From Archaeoglobaceae archaeon (GTDB lineage Archaea; Halobacteriota; Archaeoglobi; Archaeoglobales; Archaeoglobaceae): DNA of 52,857 nt. The DNA lies in the NCBI GenBank assembly GCA_026988525.1, contig JALSLC010000018.1, positions 1 through 52,857 of the forward strand, read 5' to 3'. The translations under genes were made by a program, and so were the position numbers. The notes below the pieces were generated by a model. It did not search any database. It had not been told where the DNA came from and saw nothing but the letters and a program-made list of their open reading frames with translations. This document shows, one piece after another, positions 25,383-33,723 of the stretch; the stretch's first letter is position 1; each line of letters begins with the position of its first letter.

Positions 25383-26549
25383 TTAATACCCCCCAAGTAA
25401 CTTCATAACTATTTCTAAATCCTTATCTCCTCTTCCCGAAAGATTTACTACTATTATCTCATCTTTGCTCATTTCCTTTGCTAACTTTACCGCATAAGCT
25501 ATAGCATGTGCAGACTCTAAGGCAGGGATAATTCCCTCTAATTTTGAAAGTAGAGAAAATGCTTTTAGAGCTTCATCGTCTGTAACTGAAACGTATTCAG
25601 CTCTGTTTATTTCTTTTAACCATGCATGTTCTGGGCCAACTCCCGGATAGTCAAGTCCAGCAGCTACGCTGTGAGTTGTGGCTATTTGTCCATCTTCATC
25701 CTGTAAGAAGTAAGACAACATTCCGTGTAAAACACCTTTTTTTCCAGCACAGATGGATGCGGAATGTTTTCCAGTTTCTATTCCTTTTCCTGCAGCTTCA
25801 ACTCCAACAAGTTTAACGGACTTATCTTCTATGAACGGATGAAATATTCCTATTGCATTACTTCCTCCACCTACACAAGCTACTATACAATCAGGTAAAG
25901 ACTCCTCTACTTCAAGAATTTGTTTTTTCACTTCCTTTCCTATGACAGATTGGAAATCTCTGACGATTGTTGGATATGGGTGTGGTCCTACGACTGAACC
26001 TATGAGATAGTGAGTATATTCAAAGGTAGCGACCCAATCTCTTAAAGCTTCATTAATTGCATCTTTTAGAGTTCTACTTCCACTCTCAACAGGAATTACG
26101 TCAGCTCCCAGCAATTTCATCCTAAATACGTTAGGTTTTTGTCTTTCTACATCTTCACTACCCATGTAAACTTCTGTTTTCAGACCAAATAATGCTCCAG
26201 CTATAGCTGTGGCCACACCATGCTGTCCAGCACCAGTTTCTGCAATTAATCTACTTTTTCCCATATGTTTAGCGAGTAAAGCCTGCCCAAGGGTGTTATT
26301 TATTTTATGGGCTCCGCTGTGAAGCAAGTCCTCTCTTTTTAAGTATATTTTTGCTCCAGCTGTATGCTTTGTTAGGTTTTCTGCAAAGTAGAGTGGAGTG
26401 GGCCTTCCTGCATAGACTTTTAAATAGTAGTCAAGCTCTCTGATAAAGCTATCATCTTTTTTTAGCCTGTTGTATTCTCTTTCAAGCTCCTTCAAAGGAG
26501 GGATTAAAACTTCAGGTACAAACTGTCCACCAAACTCTCCAAACTTCAC
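25383..26549 (-). CDS. trpB: tryptophan synthase beta chain (TrpB1 type)
   Basis: TrpB joins indole and serine with pyridoxal phosphate. The 388-residue sequence has the PLP Lys in [31 protein letters not shown], the phosphate-binding VGGGSNAIG and the [20 protein letters not shown] segment. The size and N-terminus ([16 protein letters not shown]) are those of the TrpA-partner form, not the longer TrpB2. It overlaps trpF by four bases. Confidence 0.97.
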   Translation of the reverse strand: MKFGEFGGQFVPEVLIPPLKELEREYNRLKKDDSFIRELDYYLKVYAGRPTPLYFAENLTKHTAGAKIYLKREDLLHSGAHKINNTLGQALLAKHMGKSRLIAETGAGQHGVATAIAGALFGLKTEVYMGSEDVERQKPNVFRMKLLGADVIPVESGSRTLKDAINEALRDWVATFEYTHYLIGSVVGPHPYPTIVRDFQSVIGKEVKKQILEVEESLPDCIVACVGGGSNAIGIFHPFIEDKSVKLVGVEAAGKGIETGKHSASICAGKKGVLHGMLSYFLQDEDGQIATTHSVAAGLDYPGVGPEHAWLKEINRAEYVSVTDDEALKAFSLLSKLEGIIPALESAHAIAYAVKLAKEMSKDEIIVVNLSGRGDKDLEIVMKLLGGY

Positions 26550-27184
26550 AAAACAGACCTCCTAACTTGTTCTACAAATTTTTTTATAAGAGACTCATTT
26601 TTAATTCCATCTTTTTCTACGCCGCTTGAAACGTCAACTCCAGCAGGTTTTACCGTTTTAATAATATCTTCAACATTTTCTGGAGTTAAACCTCCTGCAA
26701 GGATTATAGGTAGTTTAGATGAGACAATTTTGCTAACTCTAAGGTCGTGCAGCTCTCCACTACCACAACCAGTATCTAACAAAACTCTATCAACTTTAAA
26801 CGATCTTATCTTATTTATTAAAAGTTCTGCATCTTTTTCTGGGTTTAAACTATTTTTTGGAACTTTAAAAGCTTTCATAACATATACACCAGTTTCTTTA
26901 ATTTTATCTACAACTTCTGCATTTATATCGGAATGTATTTGAACAAATTTGGCATTTGTTTTTTCTAAAATTTTTTCCCATTCTTCAAAAGTTTTTACAG
27001 TTGAAACTGCAAAAACGGGAATTTCTGAATTGTCTATAATTTCTTTTGCCCTATCTAATTCAACTCTTCTTTTAGATTTGCACTCTACTACTACTCCTGT
27101 CGCATCTGCATACTTCTCTACAACTTTTAACTCTTCAATACTTTTAACTCCACATATCTTTACAAATATGTCTTCAAACATCAC
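26546..27184 (-). CDS. trpF: phosphoribosylanthranilate isomerase
   Basis: TrpF converts phosphoribosylanthranilate to CdRP. The 212-residue barrel has the catalytic Cys in [13 protein letters not shown], the VQIHSD motif, the catalytic Asp in [11 protein letters not shown] and the phosphate site [15 protein letters not shown] and [12 protein letters not shown]. It sits between trpG and trpB, each with a four-base overlap, showing tight coupling. Confidence 0.96.
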   Translation of the reverse strand: MMFEDIFVKICGVKSIEELKVVEKYADATGVVVECKSKRRVELDRAKEIIDNSEIPVFAVSTVKTFEEWEKILEKTNAKFVQIHSDINAEVVDKIKETGVYVMKAFKVPKNSLNPEKDAELLINKIRSFKVDRVLLDTGCGSGELHDLRVSKIVSSKLPIILAGGLTPENVEDIIKTVKPAGVDVSSGVEKDGIKNESLIKKFVEQVRRSVL

Positions 27185-27762
27185 TTTCTTCCCCTACAAA
27201 TATCTACAAAATTTTTTATTATTTTTAGTCCTTCTCCACTTTCAAATTCTGTTAAAACACTTTCTGGATGGAATTGCACACCTTCAATACATCTTTTCTT
27301 ATGTCTTAGACCCATCACTATTCCATCTTTTTCAGATACTGCAGAAATCTCTAAGCATTTTGGCACTTCCAATACTGCAAGAGAATGGTATCTGCCAGCT
27401 TTAATAGGATTTTTTACGCCCTCAAATATTGTTTTATTATCGTGTTTTACTAAGGAATATTTGCCGTGAAGAGGTTTCACTCTTCCAACTTTCCCACCAA
27501 AAACATGTCCTATTATTTGATGTCCTAAGCAAACACCTAAGATTGGGACATCCATTTCTAAAACTATTTCTGGGCTATTCCCTACATCTCTTTTACTTTC
27601 TGGAGATCCGGGTCCGGGGGATATTATTATTCCATCAGGATCTATTTTTTTCACTTCTTTAAGAGATATAGTATTGGAAACTACATCTACTTTATCAAAT
27701 AGTGATGCATATTCTGCTAAATTCCAAACAAATGAGTCTCTGTTGTCTATTAGAAGTATCAA
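27181..27762 (-). CDS. trpG: anthranilate synthase glutamine amidotransferase component
   Basis: TrpG supplies ammonia to TrpE for anthranilate synthesis. The product has LIDNRDSFVWNLAEYA, IISPGPGSPES, the nucleophile Cys in PILGVCLGHQIIGH and the His-Glu pair in GVQFHPESVLTE. The frame opens at GTG 27771, but there a ribosome site would overlap the start; TTG 27762 stands eight bases after gaggggg and gives the usual N-terminus of 193 residues. It is the first gene of trpGFBA; trpE, trpD and trpC are absent here. PabA function is possible but trpF next door argues for TrpG. Confidence 0.93.
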   Translation of the reverse strand: MILLIDNRDSFVWNLAEYASLFDKVDVVSNTISLKEVKKIDPDGIIISPGPGSPESKRDVGNSPEIVLEMDVPILGVCLGHQIIGHVFGGKVGRVKPLHGKYSLVKHDNKTIFEGVKNPIKAGRYHSLAVLEVPKCLEISAVSEKDGIVMGLRHKKRCIEGVQFHPESVLTEFESGEGLKIIKNFVDICRGRK

Positions 27763-27780
27763 CTTTTGCACCCCCTCTTG

Positions 27781-27807
27781 TAGGTTTATACCTATTTGAT
27801 AGGTTTA
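27781..27807 (-). promoter_or_regulatory. candidate trp operator: repeated TAGGTTTA boxes
   Basis: Within 20-45 bases upstream of trpG, TAGGTTTA occurs at 27781-27788 and again at 27800-27807, 19 bases apart, with the inverted half site ACCTA at 27790-27794 between them. The sites lie between an AT-rich promoter-like region and the trpG start, the usual place for an archaeal repressor to block the polymerase. The regulator is unknown; the site differs from the TGTACA boxes bound by TrpY in Methanothermobacter. Confidence 0.4.
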
Positions 27808-27912
27808 AGCTTTTATTTTATGATTAAGTATTTAAAGTTTTGCAATGTGATAATAAGTTTCAAACGCATTTTAAGACAAATAATTTATTACTTTTCATTG
27901 TATCACAATATC

Positions 27913-29556
27913 ATGAGAAGTGATATAGTAAAAAAAGGACCAGAGAGAACAGCTCATAGAGCTCTTTTGAAGGCGACTGGTGTTACAGATGAGGATATGG
28001 AGAAGCCGTTTATAGGTATAGCGAATGCTTACAATGATATTGTTCCGGGACATATGATGCTTGATAAACTTACAAAAGCTGTTAGAGAAGGAATATGTGC
28101 TGCTGGGGGCACTCCATTTGAGTTTGGAGTAATGGGTATTTGTGATGGAATAGCAATGGGTCATGATGGAATGAGGTATGCATTAGCGTCGAGAGAGTTG
28201 ATAGCTGATACTGTTGAGGCAATGGTGGAAGCACATAAATTTGATGGTATTGTAATGGTTTGCTCGTGCGATAAAATAGTTCCCGGAATGCTTATGGCTT
28301 TATTTAGACTGAACATACCTGCTATAGTTGTTACTGGAGGCCCAATGTTGGCTGAAAAAGTGAATGGTAAAACAGTAACTATAAAAACTGCTTTTGAAGC
28401 TGCTGGAGAATTTAAAGCTGGTAAAATAGATGAAAAAGAGCTTAAATTATATGAAGATTTTTGTGCTCCTTATTGTGGGAGTTGTCAGGGTTTATACACT
28501 GCAAATACAATGCAACTTTTGACAGAAACTCTCGGTTTGAGTTTGCCTTACTGTTCTACTTCTCCCTGTGGTTCTTCGAGGAAGCTTAGAATTGCTAAGA
28601 TGAGTGGAGTTAGGGTTATGGAGTTAGTTAAAAACGATATAAAGCCATCTGATATAGTTACTGAGAATTCTTTTCTAAATGCAATAACTATGGACATGCT
28701 TGTTGGTGGATCAACAAACACAGTTCTTCACTTACCCGCTATAGCGAGAGAGGCGGGAATAAAGCTTAGTTTGGATTTGTTTGATGAGATAAGTAGAAAA
28801 ACACCACATATCGTATCCATAGATCCTGCAAGTGAATACACTATTGCCGATCTTGATGAGAGTGGAGGAGTACCTATGTTGATTAAAAAAGCAAGAAAAT
28901 ACTTTAGCAACGAACTTACAGTTAGTGGAATGAGGATTTACGAAATAGCTGATGGAGCATTCATTAGAAATAAAGATATAATTGCAGATGTTGAGAAACC
29001 CCTTCATAGAGAGGGGGGCATAGCAATTTTAAAAGGGAATCTTGCAGAAAAAGGATGTGTTGTAAAACAATCAGCTGTTAGTGATGATATGATGAAGTTT
29101 GAAGGTGAGGCTAAAGTTTACGATTCAGAACAGGAAGCACTTAAAGCTATACTTGGAGGGGAGATTGAGGAGGGCAATGTAGTTGTAATAAGGTATATGG
29201 GGCCTAAAGGTGCTCCCGGTATGCCGGAAATGTTGTTACCTACTGCAGCAATATCTGGGATGGGGCTAAGCAAGGTTGCACTGATAACTGATGGTAGATT
29301 TAGCGGAGCTACAAGAGGACCTTGTATTGGGCATGTGTCTCCAGAAGCTATGGTTGGAGGAACTATTGCATTGGTGGAAAATGGAGATTTAATTGAAATA
29401 GACATTCCAAAAAGAAGAATTGAACTAAAAGTTGAAAAAAGTGAACTTGAAGAAAGAAAATCTGCTTGGAGGCCCCCAGAAAAAGAATTAAGGGGTTATC
29501 TTTCAAGGTATGCGAAGCTCGTTGGAGGAGCTGATGAAGGAGCCACACTTAGGTGA
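27913..29556 (+). CDS. ilvD: dihydroxy-acid dehydratase
   Basis: IlvD makes the 2-oxoacid precursors of valine and isoleucine using an Fe-S cluster and Mg. The 547-residue protein begins [19 protein letters not shown], a canonical start, and has the cluster cysteines in [26 protein letters not shown] and [17 protein letters not shown], plus the C-terminal [23 protein letters not shown]. The frame extends upstream to 27796 but that part is low complexity. It is divergent from trpG over 150 bases and is followed six bases later by a SpoIIM-family gene. Confidence 0.96.
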   Translation: MRSDIVKKGPERTAHRALLKATGVTDEDMEKPFIGIANAYNDIVPGHMMLDKLTKAVREGICAAGGTPFEFGVMGICDGIAMGHDGMRYALASRELIADTVEAMVEAHKFDGIVMVCSCDKIVPGMLMALFRLNIPAIVVTGGPMLAEKVNGKTVTIKTAFEAAGEFKAGKIDEKELKLYEDFCAPYCGSCQGLYTANTMQLLTETLGLSLPYCSTSPCGSSRKLRIAKMSGVRVMELVKNDIKPSDIVTENSFLNAITMDMLVGGSTNTVLHLPAIAREAGIKLSLDLFDEISRKTPHIVSIDPASEYTIADLDESGGVPMLIKKARKYFSNELTVSGMRIYEIADGAFIRNKDIIADVEKPLHREGGIAILKGNLAEKGCVVKQSAVSDDMMKFEGEAKVYDSEQEALKAILGGEIEEGNVVVIRYMGPKGAPGMPEMLLPTAAISGMGLSKVALITDGRFSGATRGPCIGHVSPEAMVGGTIALVENGDLIEIDIPKRRIELKVEKSELEERKSAWRPPEKELRGYLSRYAKLVGGADEGATLR

Positions 29557-29562
29557 TAAGTT

Positions 29563-30123
29563 ATGAAAAATAAGCTTATATATCACTATGTATTCATGGT
29601 TTTTTTATTCTTTTTTTCGGCCACTCTTGGATTTTATACAGCCCAGAGTAATTCAATCTTTGCATTGGAGCAGATGAAAAGCCTGTCAAAGGCTTTTTCT
29701 TTCGTTAAAAATTTATCACCTCTAGAAATTTTTATGTTGATATTCCTAAACAACTCTATAAAGGCGATAATATCTACTGCAGCAGGCATTTTTGCTGGTA
29801 TCTTTCCTGCTTGTTTTGTTTTTATTAATGGATACATAGTTGGGGTAGTTTACTATGTAAAAGGCTCTCAAATTGGATATCTGAAAGCTTTAATGTACTT
29901 GTTACCTCACGGAATTATTGAGATACCTGCGATACTGTTGGCATGTAGTTATGGGAGTTGGCTTGGTGTTAGATTCATAAAAAATTTGAAAGGAGAGAAC
30001 GTCAATATTAGAGAAGATTTTAAGTTCGCAGTTAAATCATGTATAAAAAACGTAATACCCTTGCTTTTACTGGCTGCAGCAATAGAGACGTTTGTAACTC
30101 CCTTAATAGTTAAACTCGTTTAA
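29563..30123 (+). CDS. stage II sporulation protein M family (DUF95) membrane protein
   Basis: The 186-residue protein has about five membrane segments and the SpoIIM pattern: first helix and small loop, FLNNSIKAIISTAAGIFAGI, FINGYIVGVVYY, the LLPHGIIEIPAILLACSYG motif and the last helix LLLAAAIETFVTP. Archaeal members have no established role; they are not sporulation proteins. It follows ilvD by six bases, and its stop overlaps the convergent prepilin-like gene by four bases. Confidence 0.88.
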   Translation: MKNKLIYHYVFMVFLFFFSATLGFYTAQSNSIFALEQMKSLSKAFSFVKNLSPLEIFMLIFLNNSIKAIISTAAGIFAGIFPACFVFINGYIVGVVYYVKGSQIGYLKALMYLLPHGIIEIPAILLACSYGSWLGVRFIKNLKGENVNIREDFKFAVKSCIKNVIPLLLLAAAIETFVTPLIVKLV

Positions 30124-31637
30124 GGATAAGTTATAGTGTAAGGTGTAGATATTGGTACAATACCCCCTCCAAAGTACCCGGCTATTGGTGATGTGTAGTT
30201 GGTGTAAGAAGTAGATATTCCTGCACATGTAGCAGATAACTGCGTATAAGCATACTTGTAGAATAGAGTTGTAGATATAGGTACAGTTATAGGTTCATTC
30301 GTAATTTTTGCTATTCCATTATTGTTCGTCACAACAACCTTAGTGTATGCGGTACTACTTCCAACTAAGATTCCGCCTCCTCCTTTATAGTACAAAACAT
30401 TTAGAGATATGATTACTGGTACGCCAGCAACAGGATTTCCGTTTAAATCTAAAACTTCAATACTTGCATTCAAAATTGCAGAATAGGTGTTGTTTAAAGT
30501 ATTAAAACTTAGTAATGTTAAGTTGTTCTCTCCCGAAACAAATTCTACTGATGCTGGAACTGGAGTCGAAGTTGGAGTAGGAGAGGGTAAAACTGTAATA
30601 GTTATATTTACGCTTGCATTTCCCGATAAAACTTCTAATGTAGCATTTCCAGAATTTAAGCCGGTAACGTAAAAAGTGGCTACACCTTGAATGTTTGTAG
30701 TTGTATTTGATGGTAAAACACTTACATTGGTGCTACCATATATTAGTCTTGAACTAACATTTACACCAAAGTATGGATTTCCAAATTGATCTACTACCAT
30801 AAAACTAACGGGTATAGTATTTCCAACGCTTAAATACACTTTACTGTTTAAAGGTATTATTGCGTAAATATACCTCTTTAGTGTAGAAGTAGTTTTAACT
30901 GTTGAAACACTCCAGCAAGGCAAGTATACAGTTAGACTTGTTGCTCTGAATGCAACATTACTTCCATTTAAACTAACATTTGAAATTCCATATATGTTAC
31001 TTAGAATATTTTCCCAATACACCGGATTTTTTGTTTCTATACTGATGTTTACATTTGTGAGAGGAATACCCGTACTCTTGCTTATTAAGTAAAAGTTTAG
31101 TGGAATGTTAACACCTGATATTACAGTTCTATTTGAAAAAACTATTGGAATAACTGCTGTTGTTTTAGAAAAAGCAGATTGATTAACTAATACTACTTTT
31201 GAGTACTCGTAATCTTCGAAAACTGCTGTATATTCAACTAAAATTGATCTGTTGGATGAGTAAATGTATGTAGGATTAATATAAATAGCACTTGTAGTTA
31301 AGTTTCTGTTAAAAATTTTATTAGTTCCAGCTATAGTTCCATTTATTTTTACTTTTTCAGGTATGAATTCTAAGTATCCGGCTGTTGGAGGAGGAGTATA
31401 AAGAAAAGGATATTTTTGATATGACATACCAGTTTTCAAAATTATAGTTGTTGAGGAGGATGATGTTAAAATTTCAGGTATCTTGGATGCTTGAGAAGAC
31501 AAGATTTCAAAACTTTTACCTTCAATTTGCTTACACCATTCTGGAACGTATATGCTCTGTATTATCGCCATAACTCCAATCAATATTGCTAAAATCATTA
31601 TAAATCCAACTATTGGCGATACTGCTTTTTCTGTCAT
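30120..31637 (-). CDS. large prepilin-like surface protein with Ig-type domains
   Basis: This 505-residue protein starts with an archaeal class III signal peptide, MTEKAVSPIVGFIMILAILI, cleavable after Lys-Ala region, followed by a hydrophobic assembly helix, so it could enter or anchor in a type IV pilus-like structure. The rest is beta-rich and Ser/Thr/Asn-rich with many N-x-S/T sequons. Two stretches look like bacterial Ig-like (invasin type) repeats: MVVDQFGNPYFGVNVSSRLI with TNIQGVATFYVTGLNSGNAT, and IEVLDLNGNPVAGVPVIISL with NNNGIAKI. A proline/threonine linker (SPTPTSTPVPAS) separates them. It is far larger than ordinary pilins. A role in adhesion is inference. Confidence 0.8.
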   Translation of the reverse strand: MTEKAVSPIVGFIMILAILIGVMAIIQSIYVPEWCKQIEGKSFEILSSQASKIPEILTSSSSTTIILKTGMSYQKYPFLYTPPPTAGYLEFIPEKVKINGTIAGTNKIFNRNLTTSAIYINPTYIYSSNRSILVEYTAVFEDYEYSKVVLVNQSAFSKTTAVIPIVFSNRTVISGVNIPLNFYLISKSTGIPLTNVNISIETKNPVYWENILSNIYGISNVSLNGSNVAFRATSLTVYLPCWSVSTVKTTSTLKRYIYAIIPLNSKVYLSVGNTIPVSFMVVDQFGNPYFGVNVSSRLIYGSTNVSVLPSNTTTNIQGVATFYVTGLNSGNATLEVLSGNASVNITITVLPSPTPTSTPVPASVEFVSGENNLTLLSFNTLNNTYSAILNASIEVLDLNGNPVAGVPVIISLNVLYYKGGGGILVGSSTAYTKVVVTNNNGIAKITNEPITVPISTTLFYKYAYTQLSATCAGISTSYTNYTSPIAGYFGGGIVPISTPYTITYP

Positions 31638-31725
31638 CTTTAATATTTTAAATTCAAGTAAGGCATATTAACTTTTCTGTTTATGTTAATTTTTTGATTG
31701 TTAGAAAGAAAAACTAAAAACTATT

Positions 31726-31739
31726 TTAATTTAAATTAA
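31726..31739. promoter_or_regulatory. AT-only 14-base palindrome between the prepilin-like gene and the HTH gene
   Basis: TTAATTTAAATTAA is perfectly self-complementary and lies in the 235-base divergent spacer 31638-31872. It could be an operator of the adjacent regulator, but AT-only palindromes are frequent in this background. The spacer must also hold two promoters; a TATA-like tttataaattattt lies at 31842-31856, about 25 bases before the HTH gene start. Nothing else is seen there. Confidence 0.2.
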
Positions 31740-31872
31740 CAATTAAACTTACAGACCATTATTAGGTTAAAAGTAATACTATCTGAAGAAGAGATACAAT
31801 ATATTTAAATTGGTTATTCATGTATGTATAAAAAACATAAAATTTATAAATTATTTAACTTAAAACTAAAAC

Positions 31873-32202
31873 ATGCGTGAAGCAATCAAACTATTTGTTA
31901 GAGATCTTGAATTGATACGTACCATAGAAAAAAATAATGGGATAAGCATATCCGAGCTCTCCAGAATACTCTCAATACCGTATTCAACAGTATATGTCAA
32001 AGTACACAGGCTTGAAAAAGCTGGATTGTTGAACTTGAATTACAAATCTGGAAGAAAAACTATAAATTTAACTGAAATGGCGAAAGAACTAATAGAAGCT
32101 TTGGAAATAATAGAAAAATCTAATAAATCTAATCACACCTCTTTAACTCAACAACTTTTAGACGATAACCCTTCTGACATTTCTCAGGAGCATCACCTAT
32201 AA
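31873..32202 (+). CDS. winged-helix transcriptional regulator (MarR/TrmB-like)
   Basis: The 109-residue protein has one winged-helix domain: ELIRTIEKNNGISISELSRI is the first helices, ILSIPYSTVYVKVHRLEKAG the recognition helix, and LLNLNYKSGRKTINLTEMA the wing. A polar tail follows. No ligand domain is seen. ATG at 31873 has no ribosome site and a TATA-like element at suitable distance, suggesting a leaderless mRNA. It is divergent from the prepilin-like gene, which is a natural candidate target. The last 74 bases overlap the convergent UPF0179 gene. Confidence 0.8.
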   Translation: MREAIKLFVRDLELIRTIEKNNGISISELSRILSIPYSTVYVKVHRLEKAGLLNLNYKSGRKTINLTEMAKELIEALEIIEKSNKSNHTSLTQQLLDDNPSDISQEHHL

Positions 32203-32581
32203 TTTTGTCAACAACAACGTAATCTCCATCTTTAAGTTCTACTGGATTGCATAAGTTGTACATAGGACAGTCTATATTATTGCACCTCTTTTCAAAGTTT
32301 AATTTTGCCCCCTCTACAGCCATTTTAGAGTCTATTAGGGCTATTATTGGTAATTCTATTACTTCAACTGCAACAACTCCTTCATCATGTAGTGGACACT
32401 CTTGAGGTGTACCATCTCTCAATCCGACTATTTTGTATTTTGCCCCTTCTCTCAATCTTAAACAAGTTCTTTTTAATTTACAACTTTCGCACTCAGCTTT
32501 TCCACCGAGAAACGTGAATTCTACTCCTACTTTTGCCCAATCTCTACCGCAAAGGGTAATTATCTTATCAACATCTTCCAT
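32129..32581 (-). CDS. UPF0179 family protein
   Basis: The 150-residue protein is an archaeal conserved protein of unknown function with several cysteine pairs: GGKAECESCKLKRTCLRL, PQECPLHDEGV, RCNNIDCPMYNLCNP and APEKCQKGYRLKVV, suggesting one or two metal or Fe-S sites. The preferred ATG at 32581 follows aaggtgat at about five bases; a GTG at 32590 is an alternative. Its 3' end overlaps the convergent HTH gene by 74 bases. Confidence 0.88.
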   Translation of the reverse strand: MEDVDKIITLCGRDWAKVGVEFTFLGGKAECESCKLKRTCLRLREGAKYKIVGLRDGTPQECPLHDEGVVAVEVIELPIIALIDSKMAVEGAKLNFEKRCNNIDCPMYNLCNPVELKDGDYVVVDKIIGDAPEKCQKGYRLKVVELKRCD

Positions 32582-32761
32582 GAGTATCACCTTCTTAACA
32601 TGGGCACATCTCTATTTAAAACTTGGTAACCTAAACAGTTAAACTTAAGACTTGCCTCCAAAACATACAAAATTTCAATTTTTACATACCTATAATCAGA
32701 CCTATTGCTGAGATATTATCTGCTTTGTTGAGCTTTTTTTTACTTTATTAGCTTAATTTGA

Positions 32762-32790
32762 CCATATATACCAAAACATTAATAAACTTT
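32762..32790 (+). promoter_or_regulatory. possible hme promoter region
   Basis: Two TATA-like stretches, catatata at 32763-32770 and ttaataaac at 32780-32788, precede the hme cluster. Either would start a transcript near 32793-32815 and leave an 80-100 base leader before the preferred hmeA start. The rest of the 32582-32894 spacer is AT-rich apart from the hairpin described separately. Confidence 0.35.
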
Positions 32791-32818
32791 AACTTCTTAA
32801 AGCAAAAAGAAGTTTGCA

Positions 32819-32850
32819 AAGCTCCCTTTGCATTTTGCAGTGGGGAGCTT
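32819..32850 (+). promoter_or_regulatory. hairpin in the hme leader
   Basis: AAGCTCCC at 32819-32826 is perfectly complementary to GGGAGCTT at 32843-32850, with a 16-base loop that can itself pair TGCA with TGCA. The eight-base-pair stem is the most GC-rich part of the spacer and lies in the predicted 5' leader of hmeA. It may stabilise the mRNA or regulate the operon. Confidence 0.5.
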
Positions 32851-32856
32851 AAGTAA

Positions 32857-32889
32857 AGGTGGCAGTGATAGATCACCTAAATGGAGGTG
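32857..32889 (+). promoter_or_regulatory. alternative hairpins around the hmeA ribosome binding site
   Basis: The Shine-Dalgarno sequence GGAGGTG at 32883-32889 ends five bases before the GTG at 32895. CACCT at 32874-32878 can pair with AGGTG inside that site (32885-32889, six-base loop), hiding it, or with an upstream AGGTG at 32857-32861 (12-base loop), freeing it. The two pairings exclude each other, an arrangement seen in translational switches. Only five base pairs are involved, so the effect may be weak at high temperature. Confidence 0.4.
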
Positions 32890-32894
32890 GGTGT

Positions 32895-33710
32895 GTGACC
32901 TCGAGACGTGAATTTCTGATACTGCTCGCTACAAGTACAGCAGCAATTGCAACCAGCAAAGCAATGCAGTTGCCAAAAACCGAGGTAGATCTTTCAAAGT
33001 ACAAATGGGCAATGGTTGTGCAAGTTGACAAGTGTACTAAGTGTATAAATAACATTCTAAAGAAAAAAGGAATTAAGTTTGATGAACTCTCTCTCGACAA
33101 ACAGAACGAACTTCTTAGAAATTTAAGACCTCCTTGTGTTGCAGCCTGTGATCTTGCAAACAACGTTCCAAGAATGCCAAACAATCCAAGATTTGACTGT
33201 TATATGGTGAGAATTATAGCTGCTAAATCTACTGAAAATGCTGAGTGGCGCTTTTTCCCTTTGATGTGTCAGGAATGTGAACATCCAGCTTGCGTTGAAG
33301 TTTGTCCAACAAAAGCATCTTACAAGAGACCTGATGGTATAGTTGTTGTTGACTTGCATAGATGCATAGGTTGTAGGTACTGCATGGTAGCTTGCCCATA
33401 CAATGCGAGAACTTTTACATTCATGGATCCGTTAGAGCATCTTGAGAAAATAAATCCAGAAGTACCAATAAGGAAAGATGGTGTACCTATGAAATGCGAA
33501 TTTTGTAGATGGTTAATTGATATGGAAAGATGTGAAGGAGTCAAAAATCCAAAGCCCGTGTGTGTGCAGGTATGTCCTTATGATGCACTTGTTTTCGGAA
33601 ACCTGAAAGATCCAAATTCAGAAGTTTCAAAGATTGTCAAGACTTCTAAAGTGGTTAGACTTAGAGCTGGGCTTGGTACTGAGCCAAAGGTCTTTTATCA
33701 AGACTTGTAA
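32895..33710 (+). CDS. hmeA: HmeA/DsrO-type periplasmic ferredoxin subunit
   Basis: This is the extracytoplasmic iron-sulfur subunit of the Hme/DsrMKJOP complex. With the preferred GTG at 32895 the 271-residue protein starts TSRREFLILLATSTAAIATS, a compact Tat signal. It then carries several cysteine motifs, among them CTKCINN, CQECEHPACVEVCP, CIGCRYCMVACPYNART and CEFCRWL with VCVQVCP, fitting multiple [4Fe-4S] clusters. In-frame GTGs at 32859 and 32865 exist, but only 32895 has a strong ribosome site and a sensible signal peptide. It is followed 13 bases later by hmeB. Archaeoglobus has the same gene order. Confidence 0.9.
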   Translation: MTSRREFLILLATSTAAIATSKAMQLPKTEVDLSKYKWAMVVQVDKCTKCINNILKKKGIKFDELSLDKQNELLRNLRPPCVAACDLANNVPRMPNNPRFDCYMVRIIAAKSTENAEWRFFPLMCQECEHPACVEVCPTKASYKRPDGIVVVDLHRCIGCRYCMVACPYNARTFTFMDPLEHLEKINPEVPIRKDGVPMKCEFCRWLIDMERCEGVKNPKPVCVQVCPYDALVFGNLKDPNSEVSKIVKTSKVVRLRAGLGTEPKVFYQDL

Positions 33711-33723
33711 GGAGGTGTAACTC

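Noticed and set aside
27796-27912. N-terminal extension of IlvD
   Set aside because: The upstream 39 codons are low complexity and overlap the trp promoter; ATG 27913 gives the canonical N-terminus.
31726-31739. Perfect AT-only palindrome as a strong operator
   Set aside because: Kept only as a weak feature because symmetric AT-only stretches are expected often in this composition.
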